From positions 58,841,537-58,905,536 of the forward strand of contig OX345636.1 of assembly GCA_947044365.1 (NCBI GenBank): DNA of 64,000 nucleotides. Reading direction: 5' to 3'. Positions within the stretch are counted from its first letter, which is position 1, and each line of letters begins with the position of its first letter. The notes under the pieces were generated by a model that was given only the letters and a program-made list of their open reading frames with translations, was not told where the DNA came from and did not search any database. The position numbers and the translations under genes are program-made. Positions 46,320 to 58,752 of the stretch are shown here, in pieces. This DNA is from Petrosia ficiformis (lineage: Eukaryota > Porifera > Demospongiae > Haplosclerida > Petrosiidae).

Positions 46320-47780
46320 CACAATTAAAGTATACACTTCATGTCAGACCTTTAGTCACCTCCTAATTAAATCAGGAATTCAAACGTTTGTTGTTATCAC
46401 TAATTACATGTACGTTGTACCAGACTATCAAGTAATAAAGAACATTTAGTGATAATCTTTTATATTTAAGTGTGTAACACCCAGTTGACTTTGTGGGAAA
46501 TTGATCTCATTTGGGTTGATGATTTCATGGCATGCTGTTTATCTCATGAGAGTAGACCTTGTGGGAGGACAACCATTTTAATGTCACTTGCTTTTACCTG
46601 ATATCATAGGGTATGTTATATGTAACCTCCCATGTTCACCTCTCAGTAAAACTCTTGTATTGTTTACTTGTATCAATTTTAAATGTACATGTGTAAAATT
46701 TTAAAATACTGATTAAAAATGTTTGATCCTATATATGCCATGTGCATGTGTGTGTATGGCTTACTGTACCATTCTTTAGATTTAGCCCCTATCATGTAGA
46801 TGCTAAACCCTAGGATTGAGGATGTTCTCATAGGATTGAGGACATTACTCCAGTGTATACTGTGAGCTATAGGAGGTAAATAATTATCAAAGAAAAGCAT
46901 TATGGGATGATAGAATCCCTTAAAAAAAAAGATATTATGATATCCCTAAGGAATATGGTGTGTGGGTGTTGGTAACTGGGAAGTCAAATTCTCTCTGTGA
47001 AACTGACAGAGTGATATTCAATCCTAGTGGACACCATCCTCCATTCTAGCATTACTCATTTCATCCTGATTATGTACAAATATGTGAAAGATTGTATTTG
47101 TTATACATGTACTTTCAATGTAGTTACTTCAATTCAGTGGGTCAGTAACTCGATCAATCTGATTAGTTAATAAATGTGATTTGTGATTCTAGAACCTTGC
47201 TTCATAATTTATTATATAAATGTATTAAATGAAAATATGGGGCAAAGTGGAGTTTCCATATAATCTCATACATGTTTATTTAAAATGTATTATCTATTAT
47301 AGGATATAATCATTATTGTTAATACACTGGATGCATCAATTGTAGGTGTGGTTTGTGTATTAGTTAGCTTTGCTTAAATTTATTGCCTCCTGCAGGCCTG
47401 CTGTCTGTATACATGTATGTACAGTTTGTATCTTTTATGTACATGTATGTCATAGAATTTGTTTATCATGTTTAATGAGGTTTAGTTAAGTTTTGATTAT
47501 TGTTATTACTTCTTTCATAATAATAAAACAACTATCATGTCAAAGTTTAACTAAACCTTGTTAAAATTTACATGTATGTATGTATATACATATGTATAAT
47601 ATGTATGTATATATGTACATGTGTTTAAGTACATGTACAATATTTATGTGATTATTATTTTGTTAATGCAATTACACATAATAAAATAGTAAAGACATTA
47701 TTACTACACCAGGAGCACATGAACAGCTCCTGGATACACTTATTGCAATGGCCAATTCTACAATAATTTATAGTCACTAA
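46320..47780. other. No gene recognised
   Basis: Putative intron of the plus-strand gene; AT-rich with scattered TACATGTA words. No exon or structured element supported. Confidence 0.5.
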
Positions 47781-47783
47781 TGC

Positions 47784-48078
47784 ATGGTTTTTTTTTAGGT
47801 AAAATTTTCATGTGGGGCGGCAAACCAATGTTTCAAGAAATAGAGGGGGTGTAGGTTAGAGCTAAAATACATAAAAATAATATTAGTGTACATGTACTTT
47901 GCCTCTTCAGCATATAGTAGCTGCCTTATTTCACATTCAGCTTGTCATGTCAAGGTTGCATGTACAGTACGTATGTAACTGTTTCAAGTGAAAATTGGCT
48001 AAAGCTCAGGGGGAGGGGGTCAAAACCATTTTCCGGCTGGAAGAAATGGCCCCTTCAACCCTCCTAACAAAAACCCTG
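47784..48078. mobile_element. hAT-type MITE
   Basis: Ends 'atggtttttttttagg' and 'cctaacaaaaaccctg' are inverted. Flanks ACTAATGC and ACTAATGT match at 7 of 8 bases. 295 bp, no coding content. Confidence 0.7.
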
Positions 48079-48179
48079 ACTAATGTCAGATGTTAATAAA
48101 TTATATTATTATAAACAGAAGATTAGATGATCTGTTGTATGCTATCATTACAATATCTATGATAATTGTGTCTTCATTT

Positions 48180-48775
48180 CGATTACCCCGGCCTAGTAGT
48201 ACATTGTACATGTATATTTAAAAGGGGTTAATCTGTCTGTCTATCTTTTATGCAAACACTTTCAGAAAACCACTTTAGTAATAGTTTAAACATATTCTAA
48301 AAACTCAAGATTAGTTATATAAGATGTACTATAATGTAGTTCATAGTTTTCTAATATACATGTACATGTAGTCCACCATTTTGTGGTCAGTCACATCATT
48401 CATAATACTTACATGTATAACACATGTTCACACTACATGTGTAATTATAATGGATACATGTTCTCATAACTCTAGTTGTTATGTACATGTAATAATTCCA
48501 CTTTATAAAGTAATGCACTATAAATAGTTATTTTAACCTACATGTTTAATGTAATTCTGTTTTCCTCAATGCTAATTTGTTTTCCTGCTAGGTAATATAT
48601 ACATGTACTAGTTTCATATGATCTTGATCTATATTGACTAGTATATAAAGTACATGTCATAATAAATCATATAGTAACAAAAATACAATGTAGTTATATA
48701 GCATAGTATTATAGGTACAACCTGTGATATATTATTATCATTAGCATTCTAACATATATTAAAACAATAGATGTT
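48180..48775. other. No gene recognised
   Basis: TACATGTA-rich AT DNA only. Confidence 0.5.
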
Positions 48776-48779
48776 TGAT

Positions 48780-49109
48780 CTGGGCTGTATTTAGGGGAGG
48801 GGGAGGGGGGGGGTTAGCATTGGCCCCCCCCTTATCGATATTTTGCCCCCCCTTGAACATTGACAAATAATAATTAATGATTTAGCAGTACACTGTGCAG
48901 TCAGCAAAAATAACAGTCCTTACACCTACTGTATATAGAGTAACAATTAGCCTAAGAATGCATGTAAAGTGAGCTTTGAGCCTCTACTATATGTAAAATT
49001 TTCTTCCAAACCCCCCTAGCTTTACACGTGCTTACACACAAACTGCCCCCCTTCATTCCCAGACACACATATTTGTCCCCCCTTCCGAAGAATCCTAAAT
49101 ACAGCACTG
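48780..49109. mobile_element. MITE with TGTATTTAGG ends and G/C homopolymer runs
   Basis: Left 'ctgggctgtatttagg' and right 'cctaaatacagcactg' are inverted, with G-rich and C-rich runs just inside. Same style as 11244-11672 and 60211-60519. Target duplication not clear. Confidence 0.65.
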
Positions 49110-50140
49110 TTGATCATTCCAGAGTAATTAGTATGTACAGGAATTTGTACTAATAATAACAAATAACATGTTGTACTCCACATGAAGTTAGTACTGTACA
49201 TACATGTACATGTAATTATGGTACTATGACATTTATATACTACATGTATATGTTTGAAGTACATGTACATTATATTAATTGATTTTGTTACCATTCATTA
49301 TTATGACATGTACTTTATATACATGTAACTGTACATGTACTAGCTAGTCAATATACATGTACATGTTGATCAATATCAAAATTACTTGTAAACATTACCT
49401 ACCAAGAAAAGAAATCAGTATTGTCACATGTATAGACCAGACTGGTTTACTTGATAACTGATACTAAATGTATGTTTCATAATTACATGGGCTTTGGATA
49501 CAACATGTAGTAATGTTAATTTATATTGTGTATACATGTATGTATACATGTACAATCTGGTATAGTCATTTATTTCTGTTATAATCTACAAATTGTTGAA
49601 TGAATAATAATACAGAGAAAAGAAAATTCTTGAATTTTTAGTAGTGCATTGTAACAATTATAAATTGATGGTAATTACATGTACGTATTATGTGTTGTGT
49701 CTAAATCAACTTCCATTTCCTCTTATTTGTAAGAAGTTTGTTTCTTGTAATCACCACTCATCATCAGTGTAGTTCCAGTGTCTTTAGTTGATATTATGAT
49801 ACTCAAGATACTAGCTATTATTATACATGAAGAATATAGACTGAGTCATGTGACTAAACTGAAATTGATAATATTAAGATAATTGAATATTGTTTATCAA
49901 CACAGGTACATGTATGTATCCTGATTTATTATTGATACAAGAAGACCACTCAAAACATTTTCACATAATTACAAATGAAATATTATATTATAAAATGAAT
50001 AGTCATATGATATTTGAAACAGTCCTTTGTTAAATATGTTGTTTAATAGTTTAGTAACTAGACCAATTCAGAATAATAATTGTGTTTAGTATTATATTAA
50101 TTAGTATTTAAATTATGTTAATTCATTTTGACATACTCTT
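49110..50140. other. No gene recognised
   Basis: AT-rich with TACATGTA runs (49200-49370, 49540); nothing else supported. Confidence 0.5.
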
Positions 50141-50148
50141 TACTATAG

Positions 50149-50238
50149 AATAGTGACCTGAGTAATGCCTATGAGAGGAATGATCGAGATGCGGTAAAAA
50201 GCATAGTGGAATCATACTCTGACAGGAGATATGCCCAT
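50149..50238 (+). CDS. Exon 2 of the plus-strand gene, ankyrin-like
   Basis: 90 nt; acceptor TTTACTATAG, donor CAT^GTTAGT, open in phase 0. Encodes NSDLSNAYERNDRDAVKSIV and ESYSDRRYAH. The pattern A-x-E-x-N-D-x-x-A-V-x-x-I-V-E resembles an ankyrin helix pair. It is not enough to name a protein. Confidence 0.45.
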
Positions 50239-50875
50239 GTTAGTTGTTTTTGATAGATATTGTAGTTTTGTTATCCATTTATCTTTTAATTAATAGGAAT
50301 AATTAATATACATGTATGCTTGTCTATTATAAAATTAGTGATATGGATCAAAATATGATCTATTGATAATTACATGTACAGTATATGTGATATAGTTTTC
50401 AGAATGGACACTTCCAGTAAAATAGTTTTGATCATAAACTTATATCTAAATGTTCATTATTCTACCATTTTGTACAGGAAGCCAATTAATTGTTATATAC
50501 ATGTAGAAAGCTTCTTAGATACCACATTTAGTTAGTTTACTATATAAAATGGTATAATAACGAGTGTTTTAATGTAAGCATTTCATCAAACGTATTTACA
50601 GTGTCCCTATAGTATATAGTATGATTGATCATTTGGTTTAATTAGTAGTGAGTCAGTCCATGTTCTCATCAGGACTTTACTAAATAGTGGTATAAGTGTT
50701 ATAGTAATAACTACTACTGTAGTCGTTAAAAATTAAAAAAAAGTGTGATTATAAATTAATAATTAATATTGTGTTACCAAATATTAATCCACATGCTCCC
50801 ATGAGATCACATGTGCTTTTTACAATCCCATTTACATAATATTTATAATCTATGCCTAAATACACATACCAGTAA

Positions 50876-52092
50876 TTAACCGATTAACACCCGCGTGCGT
50901 GGGCGTTGACTTGCCCTCAAACGCCAAGGCATCACAAAAATATCTACTAGACAGGGAAAACCCCTATAGATGACGAAGCAAGCGTCAAAACTGCTTTTAC
51001 AGTATTATAACATTGTAGAGCACGTGATGAGGAATCGAACAATGTTCTTCTTGAAGGGCTGTGATGATCTGGAGGAAAGTTATGTTTCTTTTTGTCTGAA
51101 AGTGTGTTACTACCCATTGTTTTACAACTAGAAAGTTTCCTAAAGCTCATGACAGAGGCTTTGGACACTGAAATAAAGATGTGGAGCGCCTGAAATGACT
51201 CTGGACACCTGCTATATCAAAAGTAAGTGAATGACTCTATTGGATGTTATAAGTATGTTTAGATGTAAACAAATGTTGATAAAATTTATAATGATCATTG
51301 GGTATATAGTGTGTTTATATTATATTATTAGTTGCTATATCTGAAAATGATATATAAAATTTTGAATAATATATACAATTATGTATATATATTATATAAT
51401 TATATATATATCTATTATATAATTATGCAATATAAAACCACTGTGCTTCCTCAGTGGCAAAAGAAATGTCAGCATTCATTACCGTACCACTGTGTATCCC
51501 GTCTATTTGTAGGTGTTGCTAGTAATTATACTATAGGCAGTGACGAAGGAACACTGTCAGTGTAAAAGGGAAGAAGGGGATGGTAACATAATATTAGTAC
51601 AGTCTACTGGTGATGTTGTAAGGTGTAATGGTGAAGGATCCTTTCATCGTTAGAGGGCTCACTGTTATCATTGTCAAAATCATCAATCTGTGCTATATAT
51701 CAGTGGATCTTCAGATTCAGTATTGCTGACCATCATTTTCAAGACATCACTTGTCTCATATCTTTGTCTTCTGTGTCATACTTATTTTACTTGTTTATAG
51801 AAATATTATTATAATAATCTAAACAGTGTAAACACACTGTAAAACAACGATATATTTTCACGCTGAAAAAACTCCATGTTTTCTTATGTAAGCCTCTAGA
51901 CCCAGTACAGATTATTTTTAGCACAAGAACTCCTCTCAGTGTTGCCAAAATATCAGGGCCCTAACTGATATCCTTCGTGAGATATAAACATAAGAGTAAG
52001 GTGTGGCATCCAAGACGCCAATTGGCGTCCACGGCGTTTCAACGCCCTCCGTGTTGGACGCCAATTGGCGTCTATGGCAGTTAATCGGTTAA
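50876..52092. mobile_element. TTAA-bounded piggyBac-like element
   Basis: 13-bp perfect inverted ends TTAACCGATTAAC at 50876 and, complemented, ending at 52092. TTAA at both tips matches piggyBac target choice. Subterminal palindromes GACGCCAATTGGCGTC lie near 52012-52078. About 0.9 kb is shared, inverted, with 14385-15262. A frame on the minus strand (SKASVMSFRKLSSCKTMG) has counterparts in both copies but is not a recognised transposase. Probably non-autonomous or decayed. Confidence 0.75.
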
Positions 52093-52588
52093 ACCTGTTT
52101 TTACAGACCCAGTCCTATGATGTTATTTATAATTTAGTTAAGCACTCTAAAAATTTAAAGCACATACTCACAATACAGGAACCCAATTTATATATACAGG
52201 AAGAGTTACTATTAATCTTCTTAGATATCACATTTAAGTGGTTTTATATACATAATAACATAATAATGAGTGTATTAATGTAAGCTTTTGTTTATTGAGA
52301 CCAGTTTTATTAGTTTATGAATTTATCTTTCAAAATGTGTAATATCTAATCATGTATTTATGAGTGAATTGTCAATTTTTATAATTATTATGATTAAATG
52401 TACTCACATTATACAAATCTACAGTACATTAAGATAACACACAAATGAACACAAATACACACACATGATATCTCTCATTCTAATGTACATGTACTATGGT
52501 TCAAGTGAATAGTATGTTTTCCCTAGTCAAATAATAGTCATGTATCTTAAGTGACTAGTCCACTAATAATTGGGTACATGTACATGTA

Positions 52589-52746
52589 CATGATGTTATC
52601 CGAGATGTAGATAAAAAGAAAGAAACAAAGAAACAAAGACACCTGAGGCAATGGAAAAATGAAAAATGAGAGTTGCCTCAGGTGGGATTCGAACCCACAA
52701 CACTCTGCACTCCGGACAGATGCTCTACCAACTGAGCTACCAAGGC
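52589..52746 (-). mobile_element. tRNA-derived SINE, full-head copy
   Basis: On the minus strand: tRNA-like head (52746-52674), a linker 'actctcatttttcattttt', then a segment repeating 'attgcctcaggtgtc', a TTTC microsatellite and the tail 'ctacatctcggataacat'. The same body and tail recur at 52877-52990 and 53547-53650. Upstream sequence to about 52865 may be an additional leader. Confidence 0.75.
52674..52746 (-). tRNA. tRNA-like cloverleaf (SINE head), anticodon loop atypical
   Basis: 73 nt fold as a full cloverleaf: acceptor GCCTTGG/CTGAGGC, D arm GCTC AGTTGGTA GAGC, anticodon stem TCTGT/GCAGA, variable loop GTGTT, T arm GTGGG TTCGAAT CCCAC, discriminator A. The loop CCGGAGT has C instead of the invariant T at position 33. 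It would give GGA (Ser) without the long variable arm of true tRNA-Ser. Both polymerase III boxes (TAGCTCAGTTGG, GGTTCGAATCC) are present. Best read as the promoter head of a SINE. Confidence 0.65.
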
Positions 52747-52876
52747 ATCTCAGCTGGCAGGGTCCGAATCAAACATCTCATATGCCTGTATGAGCAGGCT
52801 AACTTGACACAAGGCATTAGGTGATGGCCGGGGTAATGAAACCACCAATGACACCAACACCAAACCTAAGATATAC

Positions 52877-52990
52877 ATGATGTTATCCGAGATGTAGATA
52901 GAAAGAAAGAAAGAAAGAAAGACACCTGAGGCAATGGAAAAATGAAAAATGAGAGTTGCCTCAGGTGGGATTCGAACCCACGACACTCTG
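52877..52990 (-). mobile_element. SINE copy, 5'-truncated
   Basis: Keeps the T arm (GTGGGTTCGAATCCCAC), the linker, the TTTC run and the tail of the copy at 52589. It lacks the D arm. Confidence 0.75.
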
Positions 52991-53169
52991 CATGTATGTT
53001 AACCATTATACCATATGCTTATTACCACATATCTTACATGTAATTTATTTTAGTAGTTCTTTACTATTCCATTCCACTGGGATAATCATTTTGAAATACT
53101 TCAAACAAAATGGTGTCTGGTTCATTGAAAGCACATCTTAAACCATCACCATACATAGTAACATATGAT

Positions 53170-53440
53170 TGGGGAAACAAAATGGTTCTTTGAGGATTGA
53201 TATACATGTACATGTGTACATGTATTACATTAACAAACTAGTATAATACTATATATAAACCAAAGAATATAATAATGTCATGCTTGAGTGAGAACTTATA
53301 CATGTGCATATACATGTACATGTATATCCTGAACAATGTTATACATGTAATTCTTTTATCATACCATACTATTATATATGTACATATACATGTATATACA
53401 TGTATATATATACATGTATGTACATGTAAACGCAATATTA
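53170..53440. repeat. TACATG/TATATA-rich stretch
   Basis: Irregular palindromic-word runs; Tyr/Met/Ile-rich open frames are artefacts. Confidence 0.75.
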
Positions 53441-53546
53441 TTTCATGTTCCTTATAATTTGTAAACAAGTAAACAGCAAAATACACATACATGGTTTCAT
53501 ACAGTGTGGAATGAATTCCATAAATTGAGTTTCAAGTAATAATTAC

Positions 53547-53565
53547 ATGATGTTATTGGGGATGT

Positions 53566-53596
<31 letters not shown>

Positions 53597-53652
53597 CACC
53601 TGAGGCAATGGAAAAATGAAAATGAGAATTGCCTCAGGTGGGATTCAAACGT
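53547..53652 (-). mobile_element. SINE copy, more truncated
   Basis: Same tail and TTTC run; the head ends inside the T arm at 'gattcaaac'. Confidence 0.7.
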
Positions 53653-53689
53653 ATGTATAGTTATAACATATCACTACTATTGAATTATA

Positions 53690-54655
53690 CTACTATCACT
53701 ATTGCAACATTAGTCACTACTGTATCATTAATAACTACTGTCACATTAGTCACTAATGTCTACATTGTAACACTAGTCACTACTATCACACATTAGTCAC
53801 TATGGCCACAATAGTCACTACTGTCACATTAGGCACTATGGCCACAATAGTCACTACTGTCACATTAGGCACTATGGCCACAATAGTCACTATTGTCACA
53901 TTAGTCACATTAGTCACTATGGCCACAATAGTCACTACTGTCACATTAGGCACTATGGCCACAATAGTCACTACTGTCACATTAGGCACTATGGCCACAA
54001 TAGTCACTACTGTCACATTAGTCACTATGACCACAATAGTCACTACTCTCACTACTTACTATCATATTACTCACTACTATCACAATAGTCAGTACTGTCA
54101 CAATAGTCACTATTGTCACAATAGTCAGTACTGTCACAATAGTCACTATTATCGCAATAGTCAGTACTGTCACAACAGTAACTATTATCGCAATAGTCAG
54201 TACTGTCACAATAGTCACTACTGTCACAATAGTCAGTACTGTCACAATAGTAACTATTGTCACAATAGTCAGTACTGTCACAATAGTAACTATTGTCGCA
54301 ATAGTAGTCAGTACTGTCACAATAGTAACTATTGTCGCAATAGTCAGTACTGTCACAATAGTAACTATTGTCGCAATAGTCAGTACTGTCACAATAGTAA
54401 CTATTGTAGCAATAGTCAGTACTGTCACAATAGTCACTACTGTCACAATAGTCAGTACTGTCACAATAGTAACTATTGTCGCAATAGTCAGTACTGTCAC
54501 AATAGTAACTATTGTCGCAATAGTCAGTACTGTCACAATAGTCAGTACTGTCACAATAGTCAGTACTGTCATAATAGTCACTATTGTCACAATAGTCACT
54601 ATTGTCACAATAGTCACTATTGTCACAATAGTCACTATTGTCACAATAGTTTAGT
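53690..54655. repeat. GTCAC satellite, about 1 kb (18-bp unit)
   Basis: Units such as AGTACTGTCACAATAGTC, with a 9-bp half period and CAATAGTAACTATTGTCG variants, run for nearly a kilobase. The period is six codons, giving a very long open frame on each strand (YCHNSQ and TIVTVL repeats). These are repeat translations and not genes. Local homogenised blocks (GGCACTATGGCC at 53840-53990) are visible. Confidence 0.95.
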
Positions 54656-54659
54656 ACTG

Positions 54660-55430
54660 TCAGTATTATCTCAACATTTTATTGTCAGTTATATGTTTTC
54701 AGAGTATTGTGATAATGAACATTATAATAATGGTAATAATTATTATTATATTAAGTTGTTACAACACAAGAGAATTCTTGGAATTAACTTTTTTTGCTCC
54801 AAGATGGTAGATTTGTGTTCCTCTTTGTTAATTGCTTTTGAGGTGGATAGGGAAGGCTGCTCACTTTCCTATTTGTTCCTTAGTCACCAACCATGCTTAT
54901 CACGTACAATTGTAGGAACCCAAATGGTCAATGGCATATCAACAACTAAGACTAACTAGAAGAATTCACCATAGATATAGGGATCATAAACAACCATTCA
55001 AAGGGTGACCTTATACACAATGTGTTGATGAATCTCATGAAGTACCTTTCATGGTTCATTGTCATCCATTGAACATTGTATTATAAAAAGTATTGTTATT
55101 TTCATGTTTATCCATGGTATTGATTATAATCCTGAAACAGTGAGCTGTATTTTCTCATTCATTATTAAGCTGACTAAAACAATATCATCTGTTGGATTTC
55201 CTATTTATCACAGATCTAACACAATCATTAAAAGTGTGTTAGAAAGATTTTGTAAGCATTTCATTATTTAGCAGAAACTCCAACAGAATTAGTTAGAGAT
55301 CATTAATCTAACCCTATTTACTGAACATGTACACCTTTCCTTGTATTTCTTCAAATATCAACAATTTAAATGATTCCATATTTAGTGATACAGTCTAGCT
55401 ACTTTGTATTCTTATCTTTAAAGCAGTGAT
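54660..55430. other. Spacer between two satellite arrays, no gene recognised
   Basis: Unique AT-rich DNA. The plus-strand frame continues from the satellite into this region to 54959 but shows no family features. Confidence 0.5.
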
Positions 55431-55439
55431 TAGTATGAT

Positions 55440-56430
55440 TAGTCAATAATGACATTTGTAACTACTATCACTGTAGTCACAATTGTGACATTGAGAGTAA
55501 AAGGATGCAGTGCCATGTTGAATAATTATAATGATGTATATACTGTAGTACATGTATACAGTTGTACATGTGTATATAATATTAACAATGATAATTCCAT
55601 TGCAACAGTATAGTGAGTATTGTAACTACATTGTGTGTACATGTATCAGTACTATCACTATTGTGTTGTGACTATTATGATATGTCAGCAGTGACTACTG
55701 CTACTATTTTGAGTAGTGACTACTGTAAGTATGTAGTGGTTGATACAATGGTGATATCAATAATGATATATGGTTACTAATATCTAGTGACCACATTACT
55801 GTGACATGGCATTGTTCCTTACGTTTATGAATATACATGTAGTGTCTAATGTGACAGTAGTGACTGTAGTGACAATAGTGATGGTTGTGATAGTAGTAAT
55901 GAGTACTGTGACCAGTGAGATTAGAGACTACTGGGACAGTATTGACTTGTGTGACAGTAGTCACTATTACATGTAAACTTATGTTCCTATTTTGACTATA
56001 ACTATGTTAGCTATGTTACCAGAAATATAATTTTCTAGCTATGTATTTCATTTTACCAGTTTAATATATGGTTTTTAATCTTTCTGTAATTATTATAGTT
56101 ATACTGAACATGATTACATATTCATATTATATTATATCTCTTTATCATAGACTATTGTGACAGTAGTGTCTACTGTATGAGTATTCATAACTATGGTCAC
56201 TACTGTGACAATAGTGACTATTGTGACAGTAGTGACTACTATGAAATTTGTGTCAGTAGGGTCTATAATGACAATAGTGATATTATTACTATCGTCATTA
56301 TGGTGACAATAGTGACTGTTGTGACAATAGTGACTAATGTGAAAATAGTCGCTAATATAGCAATAGTGATGTTAGTGACTGCTCTTACTATTGTTAGTGA
56401 CAGTAGTGACTATTGTGATTATTAATTGAC
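55440..56430. repeat. GTGAC satellite, inverted and diverged relative to the first array
   Basis: The same words in reverse orientation (GTGACAATAGTGACTATT, GTGACAGTAGTGAC), dense at 55840-55970 and 56150-56430 and sparse between. With 53690-54655 this makes a large inverted arrangement. Confidence 0.85.
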
Positions 56431-56821
56431 AGAGCTCCCTGTATTTAATGATTTTCTTAACTATAAATGTAAATGTATAAGTGATACAAGCGTAATTGTG
56501 TATAAGGACCATGGAAAGTAGGTGTTCAATGTACGTGTGAGATGAGTTCTCTGACCATAGGAAAGCATGTGGAAATGCCATATGTATGTTCACACATGTA
56601 TATGTACATACACAAAACCTCTAGTCACTTCATTTTTGGGAATAATTTCCTTTTGGCGTTTGTCACACATAGATTAATTACTGTCTTTTTTTTTTTTCAT
56701 CAATATTACTGAAGTGTTACATGTACACTGTACATGTACATGTACTTAACGAGTTCAGACTTGTTTTAGCTCTAAAATTTTGTATTTTACACATCAGCTT
56801 TTATAAAACCAACATAATGAG

Positions 56822-57301
56822 CAGGGTTGGGGCTGATTACACAAGTGTGATTACGATTATGATTATGATGACCCAGAAAAGTTTCTGAATAATTATGATT
56901 ACGATTACATACCAAAACTTCAGATTATGATTATGATCATGATTACTGTAGCATGATTACACTATGATTATACTATACCACTGCATTCATTTTCACAAGT
57001 GAAGTGTGTTTGGTGATTGTCTTATTCAAACCAATAATGTCAATTCTTTTCATAATTGCACCGTATAAACATCAGTTTTTCAAAAAGGGTGGATTAAGTT
57101 AAACATTAAGTACAACTACATGTACCTGTGTTTGCATGATTACATTTTATCGTTGGAATGATTACAGTACTGGTTTAATGAGATTATGATTATGATTATG
57201 AATACGCCAATTTCAAGTGATGTGATTATGATTATGATATAGTAAAAAGTGTAGTCGATTACAATCGATTACGATTATAATCGCAATCGGCCCCAACCCT
57301 G
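56822..57301. mobile_element. hAT-type MITE with GATTATGATTAC-word interior
   Basis: Ends CAGGGTTGGGGC and complement GCCCCAACCCTG. Both ends continue into runs of GATTAC/GATTATGATTATG words. 480 bp. Target duplication unclear (TAATGA on both sides but offset). Confidence 0.75.
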
Positions 57302-57349
57302 AATTAATGACTATTCTCACTTTCATTGAACTTGCACACAAGCATAGGA

Positions 57350-58075
57350 TGTCTTATTATATAGGTCACATTCTCTGGTTATGAATATACATGTGTACAT
57401 GTAGAATATACACATGTACATGTATGACTTTAGTGGCATGTCAAATGTGATGTTAGACAAAAGAAAGTAACATCCTACCACACCTAAATGTAGTAACCAG
57501 TAACCACACACCATTTGGGCTGACCCAACCCCCTGATGCTATTTAATGACAATAGGTATATAGTTTATATTTCATACAATTTTTTACATGATATTCATCA
57601 AATATTTCATTGTCATTTATAAAAACAGGTTGAATTGGATAATAAAAGGTGTTTAATGACATGTATAGTACATGTACATACAGGAAAGATGTTTATTACA
57701 ATAGATACAATATAGAAGCTGTACTCACTTTATAATATTATACTAATAAGATTATGATACGTAAGTATATTATACAGTTTATCTAAACCAATAATAGAGT
57801 GTAATTATAATGGTTACGTGTACATGTATGTATACTGAATTGTGGTGTTGGACATGTATGTCCTTTCTTTAAGAGTGAATATAATTATAATGATATTCAT
57901 TGTAACATCAAGTGTCAGTTGGGTCAGTCCAAAAGGGTGTGGTTACTGGTTACTGCATTTGGGTGTGGTTTGATGTTACTTTCTTTTATTCATCATCACA
58001 TTTAACATGCCTCTAAAGTCATAAATGTATATTCATAACCAGAGAATGTGACCTATATAGTAAGATAAAATTAAT
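57350..58075. mobile_element. Foldback with about 160-bp inverted arms
   Basis: Left arm (57352-57537) and right arm (57920-58072) share in inverse order 'ggtcacattctctggttat', 'gaatatacat', 'tgatgttag' / 'gaaagtaacatc', 'ccacaccaaat'-type words and 'taaccagtaaccacac'. The central 380 bp is unique. No coding content. Confidence 0.75.
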
Positions 58076-58315
58076 AACACTTCAGTAATTGATGAAAAAG
58101 ACAGCAATTGATGTACAAGTATGTGTGACAAACACAAAAAGGAAATTGTTCCCCACAATAAAGGGACTAGAGTTTTTGTGTATGTACATGTACACATATA
58201 GTGTATATAACATTTCCACGTGCTTTTCTATGACCAGAGAATCCATCCCACATATACATTGGACATTTAATTTCCATTGTCCTTATATATAATTACACGT
58301 GTATTACATTCATGT

Positions 58316-58366
58316 ATAGTTAAGGAAATTATTAAATTCTGGGAGCTCTGTCAATTGATAATCATT
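58316..58366. repeat. Small fragment of MITE family M2
   Basis: 'agttaaggaaattattaaat' and 'gagctctgtcaattgat' match the M2 core (gttaaggaagttacat...gctcggtcaattaat). Confidence 0.5.
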
Positions 58367-58752
58367 AAATATAATAAGTAGGAAATGTTATTATAATTAT
58401 AATTTCCAACACCACAATATTTATATTATTACTGACTCAACCTCCTGATGTCATATACTTATATATGAATAGTAGTATATAGATAATAATGTACATGTAT
58501 AGTGAGAAGAATTCAATATCTGTGAATATAAAGACACATGTTCAAACCATACTCACATACATGAAACACACTGACTCCATTGGTCTTGTGTTCTATACTC
58601 AGACTGTGAATATAATGACCTTTAATTTCTTTGTGTATGTAAATATTTACCCAAGTCATTATATACATGTAACCATTATAATTACACTCTATTACTGGTT
58701 TATGTAAACTGTATAATATACTTATGTATCATAATTTTCTAACTATAATTAT

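Noticed and set aside
52674..52746. Functional tRNA-Ser(GGA)
   Set aside because: Lacks the long variable arm and T33, and the body and tail recur as a SINE.
53802..54959. A 385-codon open frame on the plus strand and a 208-codon frame on the minus strand
   Set aside because: Both are translations of the 18-bp GTCAC satellite (six-codon period) and have no unique protein-like sequence.
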